Below, in pieces: positions 8,292-17,402 of a stretch of 64,000 bases of DNA (within the stretch, counting starts at the first letter, position 1; every line of letters starts with the position of its first letter). The notes under the pieces are model-generated. The model had not been told where the DNA came from, searched no databases, and worked only from the letters and a program-made list of their open reading frames with translations. Origin of the DNA: Citricoccus sp. SGAir0253. Lineage in GTDB: Bacteria > Actinomycetota > Actinomycetes > Actinomycetales > Micrococcaceae. The translations under genes and the position numbers were made by a program. The stretch covers positions 2,604,001-2,668,000 of the forward strand of contig NZ_CP039424.1 of NCBI RefSeq assembly GCF_005877055.1. The letters are read 5' to 3'.

Positions 8292-9542
8292 CTACTGGGC
8301 GCCGGCCAGGGCGCGCAGCGCGGCGGCCGTGAAGATCCGCATCCCCACCCCGATCGCCCGCTCGTCCGGGGCGTAGTCGCCCATGTGCAGGTCGTAGACC
8401 GGACCGCCCGGGGTCCGGGTGCCCAGTCGCAGCATGGCGCCGGGCACCTGCTGGGTCATCCACGCGAAGTCCTCGCCGCCCATCGACTGCTCGGTCAGCT
8501 GGATCGAGCGGGAGCCGAGCTCGAAGCGGGCGGCGTCCTCGATGAGGTCCGTCTCCGCCTCGGTGTTGACCACGGGCGGCACGCCGCGGACGTGCTCGAG
8601 GTGCACCTCGACCCCGAAGGGCCGGGCGACCTGCTGGACCACCTCGTCCAGCATGTCCCCGGCGGCCTCCCAGACGTCCGCGTCGAGGCAGCGCAGGGTG
8701 CCGGCGAGGTAGCCGGTCGAGGGGATGGCGTTCGGGGCGGCCCCCGCGTTCACCTGCCCCCAGACGACCGAGACGGCCGAGCGCACGTCGATGCGCCGCG
8801 TCAGCACGGCCGGGACGTTGACCGCGATCTCCGCCAGCGCGTAGACGAGGTCCTCCGTCACGTGCGGGCGCGAGGTGTGCCCGCCGCGGCCGGTGAGGCT
8901 GATCTTGATGGTGTCCGAGGCCGAGGTGATGGCGCCGATCCGGGTGCCGATGGTCCCGACGTCGAACCGCGGCTCGCAGTGCGCCGCGAGGATGCGCGGC
9001 AGGCCCTCCAGGACGCCCTGGCGGATCACGGACAGCGAGCCGCCGGGCAGGCGCTCCTCGGCGGGCTGGAAGATCACCCGGACCCGACCGCCCAGGACCG
9101 CGGGGTCCAGCCCCAGCCCCGAGTCCCCGGAGACGATCCGGTGCAGCGCCAGGGCGGTGCCGGCCATGACCGCGGTGTGGACGTCGTGGCCGCACGCGTG
9201 GGCCACCCCCTCGGTGCGGGAGGCGTACGCCAGCCCGGTGCGCTCCGGCAGCGGCAGGGCGTCGATGTCGGCGCGCAGTCCCAGCACGAGCGGGCCCTCG
9301 CCGATGTCCACGTACGCGCCCGTGTCCTCCAGCCGCACCGGGGACAGGCCCGCGGCGGACAGCGTCTCGAGGATGCGGTCCGTGGTGCGGTGCTCCTCGT
9401 AGGACAGCTCGGGGTGGGCGTGCAGGTCCCGCCGCAGCGCCACCGCGTCCGGCTCGATCCGGGCCACCAGCGGGGCGACGCGGGGCAGTCCGGGGTCGTC
9501 GAGGACGGGCAGGCTCCCCGTGGCGGGCTGGCTCTCGGTCAT
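8292..9542 (-). CDS. M20 family amidohydrolase (hippurate / N-acyl-amino acid hydrolase type)
   Basis: This 416-residue enzyme is predicted to hydrolyse N-acyl amino acids or related amides with a di-metal centre. Motifs include RRDLHAHPELSYEE (residues 37-50), GLRADIDALPL, HACGHDVHTAVMAG (H115, H119), FQPAEE (159-163), GRGGHTSRPH in the dimerisation domain, and the C-terminal metal ligand region near LHMGDYAPDERAI. Length and motifs fit the IAA-amino acid hydrolase / aminoacylase branch (PF01546 + PF07687). The mRNA appears leaderless: -10 TAACAT (9550-9555) ends 7 nt before the ATG. The true substrate cannot be read from the sequence. Confidence 0.88.
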   Translation of the reverse strand: MTESQPATGSLPVLDDPGLPRVAPLVARIEPDAVALRRDLHAHPELSYEEHRTTDRILETLSAAGLSPVRLEDTGAYVDIGEGPLVLGLRADIDALPLPERTGLAYASRTEGVAHACGHDVHTAVMAGTALALHRIVSGDSGLGLDPAVLGGRVRVIFQPAEERLPGGSLSVIRQGVLEGLPRILAAHCEPRFDVGTIGTRIGAITSASDTIKISLTGRGGHTSRPHVTEDLVYALAEIAVNVPAVLTRRIDVRSAVSVVWGQVNAGAAPNAIPSTGYLAGTLRCLDADVWEAAGDMLDEVVQQVARPFGVEVHLEHVRGVPPVVNTEAETDLIEDAARFELGSRSIQLTEQSMGGEDFAWMTQQVPGAMLRLGTRTPGGPVYDLHMGDYAPDERAIGVGMRIFTAAALRALAGAQ

Positions 9543-9570
9543 CCCAGTGATGTTACCGCCGGGCCGGGCC

Positions 9571-10728
9571 CTACAGGACGTCGTGGTCGCCGTGCGCCTT
9601 GAGGGACTCGACGGCCTGCTTCACCGACTGCGCGTGCTCCGTGGTGGTCACCAGCAGGGCGTCGGGGGTGTCCACCACCACGATGTCCTCCACCCCGATC
9701 AGCGCGATGACGCGCTGGGTGTCGGTCACCACCACGCCGCTGGCCTTGGAGGAGTACACGCGCGGCGTCTCGCCGATCACGGTGATCCCGGAGGAGTCCC
9801 TCGCCGGGTTCAGCCGGGCGATCGCGGCGAAGTCGCCGACGTCGTCCCACGTGAAGTGGCCGGGGATGACGGCCACGTCCCCGGCGGCGGCGGCCGGCTC
9901 GGCCACGGCGTAGTCGATCGCGGTCTTCTTCAGGCCGGGCCACACCCGGCGCATCACCTCGTCCTGGGCGTCGGTGCCCCAGGCCCGGGCGATCTCCACC
10001 AGCCCGGCGTGCAGCTCGGGCTCGTTGGCCTGCAGGTGGTGCAGCATCAGGGACACCGGCGCCACGAACATCCCGGCGTTCCACAGGTACTCCCCGGAGG
10101 CCACGTACTCGCGGGCGAGCTCGGCGGAGGGCTTCTCCACGAAGGCGGCCACGTCCTTGGCGTTCGGCGCGCCCTCCACGTCCAGGGGCCGGCCCTGCCG
10201 GATGTAGCCGAAGCCGGTCGCCGGGTGGGTGGGCCGGATGCCGATCGTCACGATCCGGCCGGTGGCCGCCGTCGCCACGGCCTCGGCCACGGCGGCCTCG
10301 AAGACCTCCACGGGGCCGATGACCTGGTCGGCCGCGAACGAGCCCATGATCGTCTCCGGGTCCCGCTCGTGCAGGATGGCCGCGGCGAGGCCGATCGCGG
10401 CCGCGGAGTCCTTCGGCTCGGGCTCCAGGACCATGTCCGCCCGGTCCAGGTCCGGCAGCTGCTGCCACACGGCCTCCTGGTGGGCCTCGCCGGTGACCAC
10501 CATGACGCGGTCCCCGGCCAGTCCGGCCAGCCGGTCGTAGGTGGCCCGGATCAGGGTCTGGCCCGAGCCGGTCAGGTCGTGCAGGAACTTGGGGGCCGCG
10601 GCGCGGGACAGGGGCCAGAGGCGGGTCCCCACGCCGCCGGCGGGGATCACGCCGTAGAAGCGGTCGAGTCCGGGTCCGCCCGCGTCCCCGGCACGGGACA
10701 GGCCGTGCTCTTCAGGTGTGGTCATCAC
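9571..10728 (-). CDS. manC: Mannose-1-phosphate guanylyltransferase
   Basis: The 385-residue protein makes GDP-mannose from mannose-1-phosphate and GTP, for glycolipid and cell-wall mannosylation. The nucleotidyltransferase signature IPAGGVGTRLWPLSRAAAPK lies near the N-terminus, with KDSAAAIGLAAA, FGYI and the sugar-phosphate motif FVEKP following. It lacks the fused isomerase domain of long ManC proteins. Two starts are possible: GTG at 10728 (7 nt after -10 box TAGGCT at 10736-10741, so leaderless) or the adjacent ATG at 10725. A longer frame to 10797 would run through that promoter and is rejected. It is divergent from the sdh operon. Confidence 0.9.
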   Translation of the reverse strand: MMTTPEEHGLSRAGDAGGPGLDRFYGVIPAGGVGTRLWPLSRAAAPKFLHDLTGSGQTLIRATYDRLAGLAGDRVMVVTGEAHQEAVWQQLPDLDRADMVLEPEPKDSAAAIGLAAAILHERDPETIMGSFAADQVIGPVEVFEAAVAEAVATAATGRIVTIGIRPTHPATGFGYIRQGRPLDVEGAPNAKDVAAFVEKPSAELAREYVASGEYLWNAGMFVAPVSLMLHHLQANEPELHAGLVEIARAWGTDAQDEVMRRVWPGLKKTAIDYAVAEPAAAAGDVAVIPGHFTWDDVGDFAAIARLNPARDSSGITVIGETPRVYSSKASGVVVTDTQRVIALIGVEDIVVVDTPDALLVTTTEHAQSVKQAVESLKAHGDHDVL

Positions 10729-10844
10729 ACGGGCCAGCCTAGGCGACGGGCACCCGCCCGCCGCCCACCGCCGCACGCCGGGTGACGCACCGCACACCCG
10801 CTCCGGACCACGTCAAAACTCACGCGGGGCCCGCCCGGAGGTAC

Positions 10845-10850
10845 TACCCT
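10845..10850 (+). promoter_or_regulatory. Probable sdh operon -10 box
   Basis: TACCCT at 10845-10850 would start a transcript near 10857 and give sdhC an untranslated leader of about 83 nt, with an SD (GGGAGG, 10927-10932) 7 nt before the GTG. The leader contains a small stem CTGTGC/GCACAG (10885-10890 with 10903-10908). A TTGACA at 10850-10855 has no -10 at a proper distance, so it is probably not used. I recognise no riboswitch. Confidence 0.35.
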
Positions 10851-10939
10851 TGACAGGAGGAATGCACTCGCACCGGCGTTTTCTCTGTGCGCATCGGACG
10901 TGGCACAGGCGCCCTTGCAATCCCCTGGGAGGTTTAACA

Positions 10940-11347
10940 GTGTCTACTGCGACATCAGCGCAGGCCCCGGCGAAGACCGGCCGTGGGACCCTCTACCGCG
11001 GCAACGAGGGCATGTGGTCCTGGGTGATCCACCGGATCACCGGCGTCGTCATCTTCTTCTTCCTGCTCGTCCACGTGCTGGACACCTCCCTCGTGAGGGT
11101 CTCCCCGGAGGCGTACAACGCCGTGCTGGGCACGTACAAGAACCCGCTGATGGCCGTCGGCGAGGTGGGCCTCGTGGCGGCCATCGTCTTCCACGCCTTC
11201 AACGGCCTGCGGATCATCCTCGTCGACTTCTGGAAGGGCGGGACCCGCCACCACAAGAAGATGCTGTGGACCGTCGTGGTCCTGTGGGTCCTGACCGTCG
11301 CCGCCTTCGCCATCCGTCACCTGATGCTGGCCCTGGGAGGTCACTGA
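10940..11347 (+). CDS. sdhC: Succinate dehydrogenase cytochrome b subunit
   Basis: This 135-residue protein has three predicted membrane helices and is a membrane anchor of complex II. The N-terminal motif WSWVIHRITGVVIFFFLLVH and the later IVFHAFNGLRIIL contain the Arg and His residues that bind quinone and haem b in this family. The start is GTG at 10940, with a good SD GGGAGG 7 nt upstream. The longer frame back to 10718 crosses the promoter and is not used. It is first in sdhCDAB, with 3 nt between its stop and sdhD. Confidence 0.95.
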   Translation: MSTATSAQAPAKTGRGTLYRGNEGMWSWVIHRITGVVIFFFLLVHVLDTSLVRVSPEAYNAVLGTYKNPLMAVGEVGLVAAIVFHAFNGLRIILVDFWKGGTRHHKKMLWTVVVLWVLTVAAFAIRHLMLALGGH

Positions 11348-11350
11348 GCC

Positions 11351-11836
11351 ATGAGCGCCAACGCTGAATCCACGATCGCCGCGCCCCGCACCGGGCGCAT
11401 CGACCCCAAGTACACCCGCGACGGCGGCCGCTCGGGCAACTTCGAGATGCTGACCTGGCTGTTCATGCGCCTGTCCGGCATCGTCCTGGTCGTGCTGATC
11501 TTCGTGCACCTGTTCTCCAACCTGATGGTCGGCGACGGCATCAACGGGCTGGACTTCGGCTTCGTGGCCGGCAAGTGGGCGGACCCGTTCTGGCAGTTCT
11601 GGGACCTGGCCCTGCTGTGGCTGGCCATGCTGCACGGCACCAACGGCGTGCGCACCATCATCAACGACTACGCCGAGCGTGACGGCGTGCGCTTCTGGCT
11701 CAAGATGGTCCTCTACGCGGCCACCACGGTCATCATCGTGCTGGGCACCCTGGTGATCTTCACCTTCGAGCCGTGCCTCACGGACGCCACCGGCGCCCTG
11801 CTCGAGTCCTCCCCCGCGTTCTGCCAGACGCTCTGA
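11351..11836 (+). CDS. sdhD: Succinate dehydrogenase membrane anchor subunit
   Basis: This 161-residue protein has three hydrophobic helices: the first around FMRLSGIVLVVLIFVHLF, the second around LALLWLAMLHGTNGVRT with the conserved His-Gly-Asn-Gly, and the last a C-terminal helix. Together with SdhC it anchors SdhAB and passes electrons to menaquinone. It lies between sdhC and sdhA, with a 52-nt gap before sdhA that holds the SD-like GAGAAGAAAG. Confidence 0.93.
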   Translation: MSANAESTIAAPRTGRIDPKYTRDGGRSGNFEMLTWLFMRLSGIVLVVLIFVHLFSNLMVGDGINGLDFGFVAGKWADPFWQFWDLALLWLAMLHGTNGVRTIINDYAERDGVRFWLKMVLYAATTVIIVLGTLVIFTFEPCLTDATGALLESSPAFCQTL

Positions 11837-11888
11837 CGCACTCGACACCCGAACCCCCGAGACTTCTCGAGAAGAAAGAACTCAACGA

Positions 11889-13676
11889 ATGCAGGTACAC
11901 AAGTACGACGTCGTGATCGTCGGCGCCGGCGGCGCCGGCATGCGCGCGGCGATCGAGGCCGGTCAGCGCGCCCGCACCGCGGTGCTGACCAAGCTCTACC
12001 CCACCCGCTCCCACACGGGGGCCGCGCAGGGCGGCATGTGCGCCGCCCTGGCGAACGTGGAGGAGGACAACTGGGAGTGGCACACCTTCGACACCGTCAA
12101 GGGCGGTGACTACCTGGTGGACCAGGACGCCGCCGAGGTCATGGCCAAGGAGGCCATCGACGCGGTGCTGGACCTGGAGAAGATGGGCCTGCCGTTCAAC
12201 CGCACCCCGGAGGGCCGGATCGACCAGCGCCGCTTCGGCGGCCACACGCGCGACCACGGCAAGGCACCGGTCCGCCGCGCCTGCTACGCCGCCGACCGCA
12301 CCGGCCACATGATCCTGCAGACGCTGTACCAGAACTGCGTCAAGCACGACGTCGAGTTCTACAACGAGTTCTACGTCCTGGACCTGCTGCTCGTGGACGA
12401 GCCGGGCACCCGCGCGGACGGCACCCCCTTCACCCAGAAGCGCGTGGCCGGCGTCGTCTCCTACGAGCTCGCCACCGGCGAGATCCACGTCTTCCAGGCC
12501 AAGTCCGTGGTGTTCGCCACCGGCGGCGCCGGCAAGGTCTTCAAGACCACGTCCAACGCCCACACCCTCACCGGTGACGGCATGGCGATCGCCTACCGCA
12601 ACGGCCTGCCGCTGGAGGACATGGAGTTCATCCAGTTCCACCCGACCGGCCTGGCCGGCCTGGGCATCCTGCTCTCCGAGGCCGCCCGCGGCGAGGGCGG
12701 CATCCTGCGCAACGCGGACGGTGAGCGCTTCATGGAGCGCTACGCCCCCACCATCAAGGACCTGGCCCCGCGCGACATCGTGGCCCGCTCCATGGCCGAG
12801 GAGGTCCGCCAGGGCCGCGGCGCCGGCCCGAACAAGGACTACGTCCTGCTGGACCTGACGCACCTGGAGCCGGCGCACATCGACGCCAAGCTCCCGGACA
12901 TCACCGAGTTCGCCCGCACCTACCTGGGCGTGGAGCCGTACACCGAGCCGGTGCCGGTCTTCCCGACCTGCCACTACGTCATGGGCGGCATCCCGACCAA
13001 CATCAAGGCCGAGGTCCTCCAGGACAACGACACCGTGGTCCCCGGCCTGTACGCCGCCGGCGAGGTGGCCTGCGTGTCCGTGCACGGCTCGAACCGCCTG
13101 GGCACCAACTCCCTGCTGGACATCAACGTCTTCGGCCGCCGCGCCGGCATCTACGCCGCGGAGTACGCCGCGACCGCCGACTTCGTCGAGCTGCCGGAGA
13201 ACGGCGAGGCCCCGACCATCGAGCACATCGAGCACCTGCGCTCCGCCACCGGCACCGAGCGCGTCGCCGACCTGCGCGCCCGGCTGCAGGAGGTCATGGA
13301 CGCCGACATGCAGGTGTTCCGCACCGACGAGTCGATCCGCCGCGCGCTGGCCGAGATCGAGGACCTGCGCCGCCGCTACGAGAACGTCTCGGTGCAGGAC
13401 AAGGGCAAGCGGTTCAACCTGGACCTGCTCGAGGGCCTCGAGCTGGGCTACCTGCTGGACATGGCCGAGGCCATGACCGTGGCGGCCCTGCACCGCAAGG
13501 AGTCCCGCGGCGGGCACTACCGCGAGGACTACCCGGACCGAAACGACGACGAGTGGATGAAGCACACCATGCTCTACCGCGACCCGGACTCCGAGATGGA
13601 GGGCGTCAAGGGCATCCGCTTCGAGACCAAGCCGGTCGTCGTCACCCGTTACCAGCCGATGGAGCGTAAGTACTGA
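11889..13676 (+). CDS. sdhA: Succinate dehydrogenase flavoprotein subunit
   Basis: This 595-residue catalytic subunit oxidises succinate to fumarate. It has the FAD dinucleotide fold DVVIVGAGGAGMRAA (residues 7-21) and the covalent-FAD histidine in TRSHTGAAQGG (H42). The substrate capping domain includes QFHPTG and EAARGEGG. The active-site region is followed by HGSNRLGTNSLLDINVFGRRAG and the C-terminal helical domain. Its stop codon overlaps the sdhB ATG (TGATG), so the two soluble subunits are translationally coupled. Confidence 0.97.
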   Translation: MQVHKYDVVIVGAGGAGMRAAIEAGQRARTAVLTKLYPTRSHTGAAQGGMCAALANVEEDNWEWHTFDTVKGGDYLVDQDAAEVMAKEAIDAVLDLEKMGLPFNRTPEGRIDQRRFGGHTRDHGKAPVRRACYAADRTGHMILQTLYQNCVKHDVEFYNEFYVLDLLLVDEPGTRADGTPFTQKRVAGVVSYELATGEIHVFQAKSVVFATGGAGKVFKTTSNAHTLTGDGMAIAYRNGLPLEDMEFIQFHPTGLAGLGILLSEAARGEGGILRNADGERFMERYAPTIKDLAPRDIVARSMAEEVRQGRGAGPNKDYVLLDLTHLEPAHIDAKLPDITEFARTYLGVEPYTEPVPVFPTCHYVMGGIPTNIKAEVLQDNDTVVPGLYAAGEVACVSVHGSNRLGTNSLLDINVFGRRAGIYAAEYAATADFVELPENGEAPTIEHIEHLRSATGTERVADLRARLQEVMDADMQVFRTDESIRRALAEIEDLRRRYENVSVQDKGKRFNLDLLEGLELGYLLDMAEAMTVAALHRKESRGGHYREDYPDRNDDEWMKHTMLYRDPDSEMEGVKGIRFETKPVVVTRYQPMERKY

Positions 13677-14464
13677 TGAGCCACACTGCAACCGAACCCG
13701 CGGAAGGACCCTCGAAGGTCACCCTCGGCGAACAGGGCGGCGCCGGAGCCATCGAGAGCTTCGACGTCACGCTCCGGGTGCGCCGGTACCTGCCGGAGTC
13801 CACCGAGGAGTCCTACTGGGACGAGTGGAAGATCACGATGTACGGCACGGACCGCGTGCTGGACGCCCTGCACAAGGTCAAGTGGGACCTGGACGGCACG
13901 CTGTCCTTCCGCCGGTCCTGCGCCCACGGCGTGTGCGGATCCGATGCCATGCGCATCAACGGCCGCAACCGCCTGGCCTGCAAGACCCTGCTGAAGGACC
14001 TGGACCTGTCCAAGCCCATCCTGGTGGAGCCCATCAAGGGCCTGCCGGTGGAGAAGGACCTGATCGTGGACATGGACCCGTTCTTCCAGTCCTACCGCGA
14101 GATCATGCCGTTCCTGATCAACAAGGGCGCGGAGCCGACCAAGGAGCGCCTGCAGTCCGCCGAGGACCGGGAGCGCTTCGACGACACCACCAAGTGCATC
14201 CTGTGCGCCGCGTGCACCTCCTCGTGCCCGGTGTTCTGGACCGACGGCCAGTACTTCGGCCCGGCGGCGATCGTCAACGCGCACCGCTTCATCTTCGACT
14301 CGCGCGACGATGCCGGGGACCTGCGCCTGGAGATCCTCAACGACAAGGAGGGCGTGTGGCGCTGCCGCACCACCTTCAACTGCACCGAGGCCTGCCCCCG
14401 CGGCATCCAGGTGACCAAGGCCATCGCCGAGGTGAAGCAGGCGGTCCTCGCCGGCAGCTTCTGA
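13676..14464 (+). CDS. sdhB: Succinate dehydrogenase iron-sulfur subunit
   Basis: This 262-residue protein carries three iron-sulfur clusters that move electrons from SdhA to the membrane subunits. The [2Fe-2S] ligands are in RSCAHGVCGSDAM and ACKTLL. The [4Fe-4S] and [3Fe-4S] ligands are in CILCAACTSSCPVFW and CTEACPRGIQVTKAI. It is the last gene of sdhCDAB and is followed by two strong hairpins. Confidence 0.97.
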   Translation: MSHTATEPAEGPSKVTLGEQGGAGAIESFDVTLRVRRYLPESTEESYWDEWKITMYGTDRVLDALHKVKWDLDGTLSFRRSCAHGVCGSDAMRINGRNRLACKTLLKDLDLSKPILVEPIKGLPVEKDLIVDMDPFFQSYREIMPFLINKGAEPTKERLQSAEDRERFDDTTKCILCAACTSSCPVFWTDGQYFGPAAIVNAHRFIFDSRDDAGDLRLEILNDKEGVWRCRTTFNCTEACPRGIQVTKAIAEVKQAVLAGSF

Positions 14465-14475
14465 TGTCCTCGTGA

Positions 14476-14549
14476 GTCCGTGGCCGGCCCGCCCGCCGGC
14501 CACGGACCGACCACGCGACAGCCCCCCGGGATCCGTCCCGGGGGGCTGT
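14476..14549 (+). terminator. Tandem terminator hairpins after sdhB
   Basis: Hairpin 1 (14476-14507) has a 13-bp stem starting GTCCGTGGCCGGC. Hairpin 2 (14518-14549) has a 14-bp stem starting ACAGCCCCCCGGGA with a 4-nt loop, followed by TGCTTT. The second is the best rho-independent terminator in the window and also lies at the 3' end of convergent trpS. Confidence 0.85.
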
Positions 14550-14589
14550 TGCTTTGCCCGGCGCTCGCCGCGCGGCCGAGCCGGGGCGC

Positions 14590-15681
14590 TCAGCGCGCCG
14601 GCGGCAGGAACCCGACCTTGGCGTAGACGTCGGCCAGCACGGGCGAGGCGACCTCGCGCGCCTTGGCGGCGCCGCGGGCCAGCAGCCGGTCCAGCTCGGC
14701 CGGGTCGTCCATGAGTTCCAGGGCCCGCTCGCGGATCGGGGCGAGGCGCTCGACGACGGCCTCGGCCAGGTCCACCTTCAGGTGGCCGTACATCCGGCCC
14801 ACGTACGCCTCCTCCAGCTCGGCGACGGAGCGTTCGGTGACGGCGGCGTAGATGGACAGCAGGTTGGACACCCCCGGCTTGGCCTCGCGGTCGAAGCGGA
14901 CCTCCGTGCCGTCGTCGGTCACGGCGGACTTGATCCGCTTGGCGATGACCTTGGGGGCGTCGAGGATGTTGACCAGCCCGTTGGGGGACGCGGCAGACTT
15001 GGACATCTTCGCCAGCGGGTTCTGCAGGTCGTACACCCGCGCGCCGTTGACCGGGTAGAACCCCTCCGGGACCACGAAGGTCTCCCCGTAGCGGGCGTTG
15101 AACCGCTGCGCGAGGTCCCGCGTGAGCTCCACGTGCTGGCGCTGGTCGTCGCCCACCGGCACGCCGTGCGGCTGGTACAGCAGGATGTCCGCGGCCATCA
15201 GCATGGGATAGGCGAACAGCCCGACGCCGGCCGCCTCCGCGCCCTGCTTGGCCGCCTTGTCCTTGAACTGGGTCATCCGCTGGGCCTCGCCCATCCCGGT
15301 CATGCACATCAGCACCCAGGCGAGCTGGGCGTGCTCGGGCACCTGCGACTGCACGAACAGGGTGGAGCGCTCGGGGTCGATGCCGGCGGCGATGTACTGC
15401 GCGGCCGCCACCCGCGTGCGCCGCACCATGGACTCGGGGTCCTGGGGCACCGTGATCGCGTGCAGGTCGGGGATGAAGAAGTAGGCGTCGAAGTCGTCCT
15501 GGACCTTGACCCAGTTCACCAGCGCGCCGAGGTAGTTGCCCAGGTGCAGCGAGTCCGCGGAGGGCTGCATGCCGGACAGGACGCGGTGGCGGGTGCCCGC
15601 ACCGGCCAGGTGGGCGGTGGGCGCGGTGTCCCGGGCCAGGACGTCGGCGGGCGAGGTGCGGCGGGTGGTGGTCTCGGTCAT
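14590..15681 (-). CDS. trpS: Tryptophanyl-tRNA synthetase
   Basis: This 363-residue class I aminoacyl-tRNA synthetase charges tRNA-Trp. The HIGH-type motif is in [14 protein letters not shown] near residue 46, the KMSKS loop is [10 protein letters not shown], and the dimer/tryptophan-binding segments include [15 protein letters not shown]. An N-terminal extension of about 30 residues precedes the core. The ATG at 15681 follows GGACCCTCC, with no strong SD. A 76-nt gap to xth contains no T-box or tryptophan leader that I recognise. Confidence 0.95.
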   Translation of the reverse strand: MTETTTRRTSPADVLARDTAPTAHLAGAGTRHRVLSGMQPSADSLHLGNYLGALVNWVKVQDDFDAYFFIPDLHAITVPQDPESMVRRTRVAAAQYIAAGIDPERSTLFVQSQVPEHAQLAWVLMCMTGMGEAQRMTQFKDKAAKQGAEAAGVGLFAYPMLMAADILLYQPHGVPVGDDQRQHVELTRDLAQRFNARYGETFVVPEGFYPVNGARVYDLQNPLAKMSKSAASPNGLVNILDAPKVIAKRIKSAVTDDGTEVRFDREAKPGVSNLLSIYAAVTERSVAELEEAYVGRMYGHLKVDLAEAVVERLAPIRERALELMDDPAELDRLLARGAAKAREVASPVLADVYAKVGFLPPAR

Positions 15682-15757
15682 GGAGGGTCCTCGGGTGCTG
15701 GGGATGCAGGGGTGCTCGGGATGGCCCGGGGCGCCGGCGGGGTGCGCGGGCGGCGGG

Positions 15758-16672
15758 TCAGAACTGGTAGTCGACCACGAGCGGGGCGTGGTCGGAGAAG
15801 CGCGTGTCGTAGCTGGGGGCGCGGTCCACCACGGCGGAGGTGGCGCGGGCGGCCAGTTCGGGGGTGGCCATGTGGTAGTCGATGCGCCAGCCGCTGTCGT
15901 TGTCGAAGGCCTTGCCGCGCATGGACCACCACGTGTAGGGGCCGGGCACGTCCCCGGCGAGGTCCCGGTGGACGTCCCGGTAGCCGATCTCCTCGCCGAA
16001 GAAGCGGTCGAAGTACGCGCGCTCCTCGGGCAGGAAGCCGGCGTTCTTGACGTTGCCCTTCCAGTTCTTGATGTCCCGCTCGGTGTGGCCCACGTTGAGG
16101 TCGCCGGTGATGAGCGCGTGGTCCTTCTCCGCGCGCAGCTCGGGCAGGTGCCGGACCATCTCCTCGAGGAAGCGGTACTTGTCCACCTGCTTCGGGGTGC
16201 CCACCTCCCCGGAGTGCACGTAGGCCGAGACGACCGTGAGGACCCCGCCGTCGGGGGCGGGCAGGTCGGCCTCGATCCACCGGCCGGCGTCGTCGAAGTA
16301 GGGGTCGCCGATGCCCACGCGGACGGACTGCGGCTCGAGGGTGGTGGCGATCGCCACGCCGGCCCGGCCCTTGGCCGCGGCCTCGGTCTCCACCACGTGC
16401 CAGTCCTCACCGGTGATGTCCTCGAGCAGCTCCTCGACGATCTTCCGCGGCGCGCGGACCTCCTGGAGCGTCAGCACGTCCACGCCGCGGCCGGCGAACC
16501 AGGCGCCCATGCCCTTGCGGTGGGCGGCACGGATGCCGTTCACGTTGACGGTGGCCACGCGCAGCGCGCCGTCGGCCTTGGGGGCGTTGGCGTTGGCGTG
16601 GAGCGCGGCGGGAGCCTCCTGCGCGGGGGGCTGGGGTGCGGTCTGGAGCGGGTCGGTCACGGCGGAAGTCAC
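15758..16672 (-). CDS. xth: Exodeoxyribonuclease III / AP endonuclease
   Basis: This protein of about 304 residues belongs to the endonuclease/exonuclease/phosphatase fold and cuts at abasic sites in base excision repair. Motifs are [22 protein letters not shown] (metal-binding Glu), the catalytic Tyr segment [18 protein letters not shown], and the C-terminal [12 protein letters not shown]. The start is set at GTG 16672, because the -10 box TAGTCT (16680-16685, minus strand) ends 7 nt before it. The ATG at 16702 would lie upstream of the promoter and cannot be used by that transcript. An N-terminal stretch of about 35 residues is Ala/Pro-rich and non-conserved. Confidence 0.92.
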   Translation of the reverse strand: MTSAVTDPLQTAPQPPAQEAPAALHANANAPKADGALRVATVNVNGIRAAHRKGMGAWFAGRGVDVLTLQEVRAPRKIVEELLEDITGEDWHVVETEAAAKGRAGVAIATTLEPQSVRVGIGDPYFDDAGRWIEADLPAPDGGVLTVVSAYVHSGEVGTPKQVDKYRFLEEMVRHLPELRAEKDHALITGDLNVGHTERDIKNWKGNVKNAGFLPEERAYFDRFFGEEIGYRDVHRDLAGDVPGPYTWWSMRGKAFDNDSGWRIDYHMATPELAARATSAVVDRAPSYDTRFSDHAPLVVDYQF

Positions 16673-16729
16673 GCCCTCCAGACTATCGCCGTCGGCGGCC
16701 ACCCGGAGTCCGGCCCGGGGCGGGCGCGG

Positions 16730-17323
16730 TCAGTTGATGACCTCTCCGGAGATGGCCCCGCCGGCCTCCCGGCCCGTGCCCGACGACGGCCGGCCCGGTC
16801 CCGCGGTCCCCGCACCGGAGGCGTCCTTGATCATGTCCCGGGCGTTGGCCGCGGTGATCTGGATCGTCTCGAGGGCGCGGGCCACCATGTCGGTGTCCGC
16901 GGTGGCGCCCTTGGCGAGCTCCTCGCCGACCACCCGGGCCTGCACCTGCACGATCTTGAAGGAGTGGTCCAGCTTCGTGTCCCGCATCGGGTCGGCGGCT
17001 GCGTGCTCGGCGGCCCGGGGGGCGGGCTCGCCGGACAGGCGCGGGGCCAGGGAGGCGGACATGTCCTTCATCCGGCGGTCCACGGAGCGTGCGCCGCGGC
17101 GCACCCCGAGGACCACGACGACGGCCAGCACGAGCCAGCCGGCGGCGATGATGACGAGCAGCCAGCCGATGACGTCGTTCTGGTTGGCCGCGAACAGCAG
17201 GGCGACCAGCAGCACGACCACCATCACGGCGAAGGTGACGCCGCTGCCCTTGGCGGCCCAGGCCCGGGCCCGGCCGACCGGGGCGCCGCTGTGACGGGGG
17301 GATCCACTCTCGACTGCATGCAT
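16730..17323 (-). CDS. Small membrane protein of unknown function
   Basis: This 197-residue protein has two hydrophobic helices (about 27-46 and 53-74), a short basic loop (VRRGARSVDRRMKDM), and then a soluble helical region rich in Ala, Asp and Lys that ends in a Gly/Ser/Pro tail. I recognise no enzyme motif. The ATG at 17323 is preceded by a -10 box GATAAT (17331-17336) at 7 nt, so the mRNA is probably leaderless. It is divergent from the MFS gene at 17403, with both promoters in an 80-nt space. The reading frame extends upstream of this start, but the promoter position argues against using it. Confidence 0.75.
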   Translation of the reverse strand: MHAVESGSPRHSGAPVGRARAWAAKGSGVTFAVMVVVLLVALLFAANQNDVIGWLLVIIAAGWLVLAVVVVLGVRRGARSVDRRMKDMSASLAPRLSGEPAPRAAEHAAADPMRDTKLDHSFKIVQVQARVVGEELAKGATADTDMVARALETIQITAANARDMIKDASGAGTAGPGRPSSGTGREAGGAISGEVIN

Positions 17324-17402
17324 GCCACCTATTATCCCGTACCCGGCACACCCCCGGCGCCCGGCGACGCCGCGAGGCCACGGCGGGCCTACGCTGGTGC
17401 TC

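Noticed and set aside
10850-10855. Consensus TTGACA as the sdh -35 box
   Set aside because: No acceptable -10 hexamer lies 16-18 nt downstream; it overlaps a better -10 candidate (TACCCT).
10718-10939. N-terminal extension of SdhC
   Set aside because: It contains the probable promoter and leader; GTG 10940 has a good SD and matches the family N-terminus.
11778-13691. Minus-strand frame of 637 codons opposite sdhA
   Set aside because: A shadow of the strong third-position GC bias of sdhA; no recognisable motifs.
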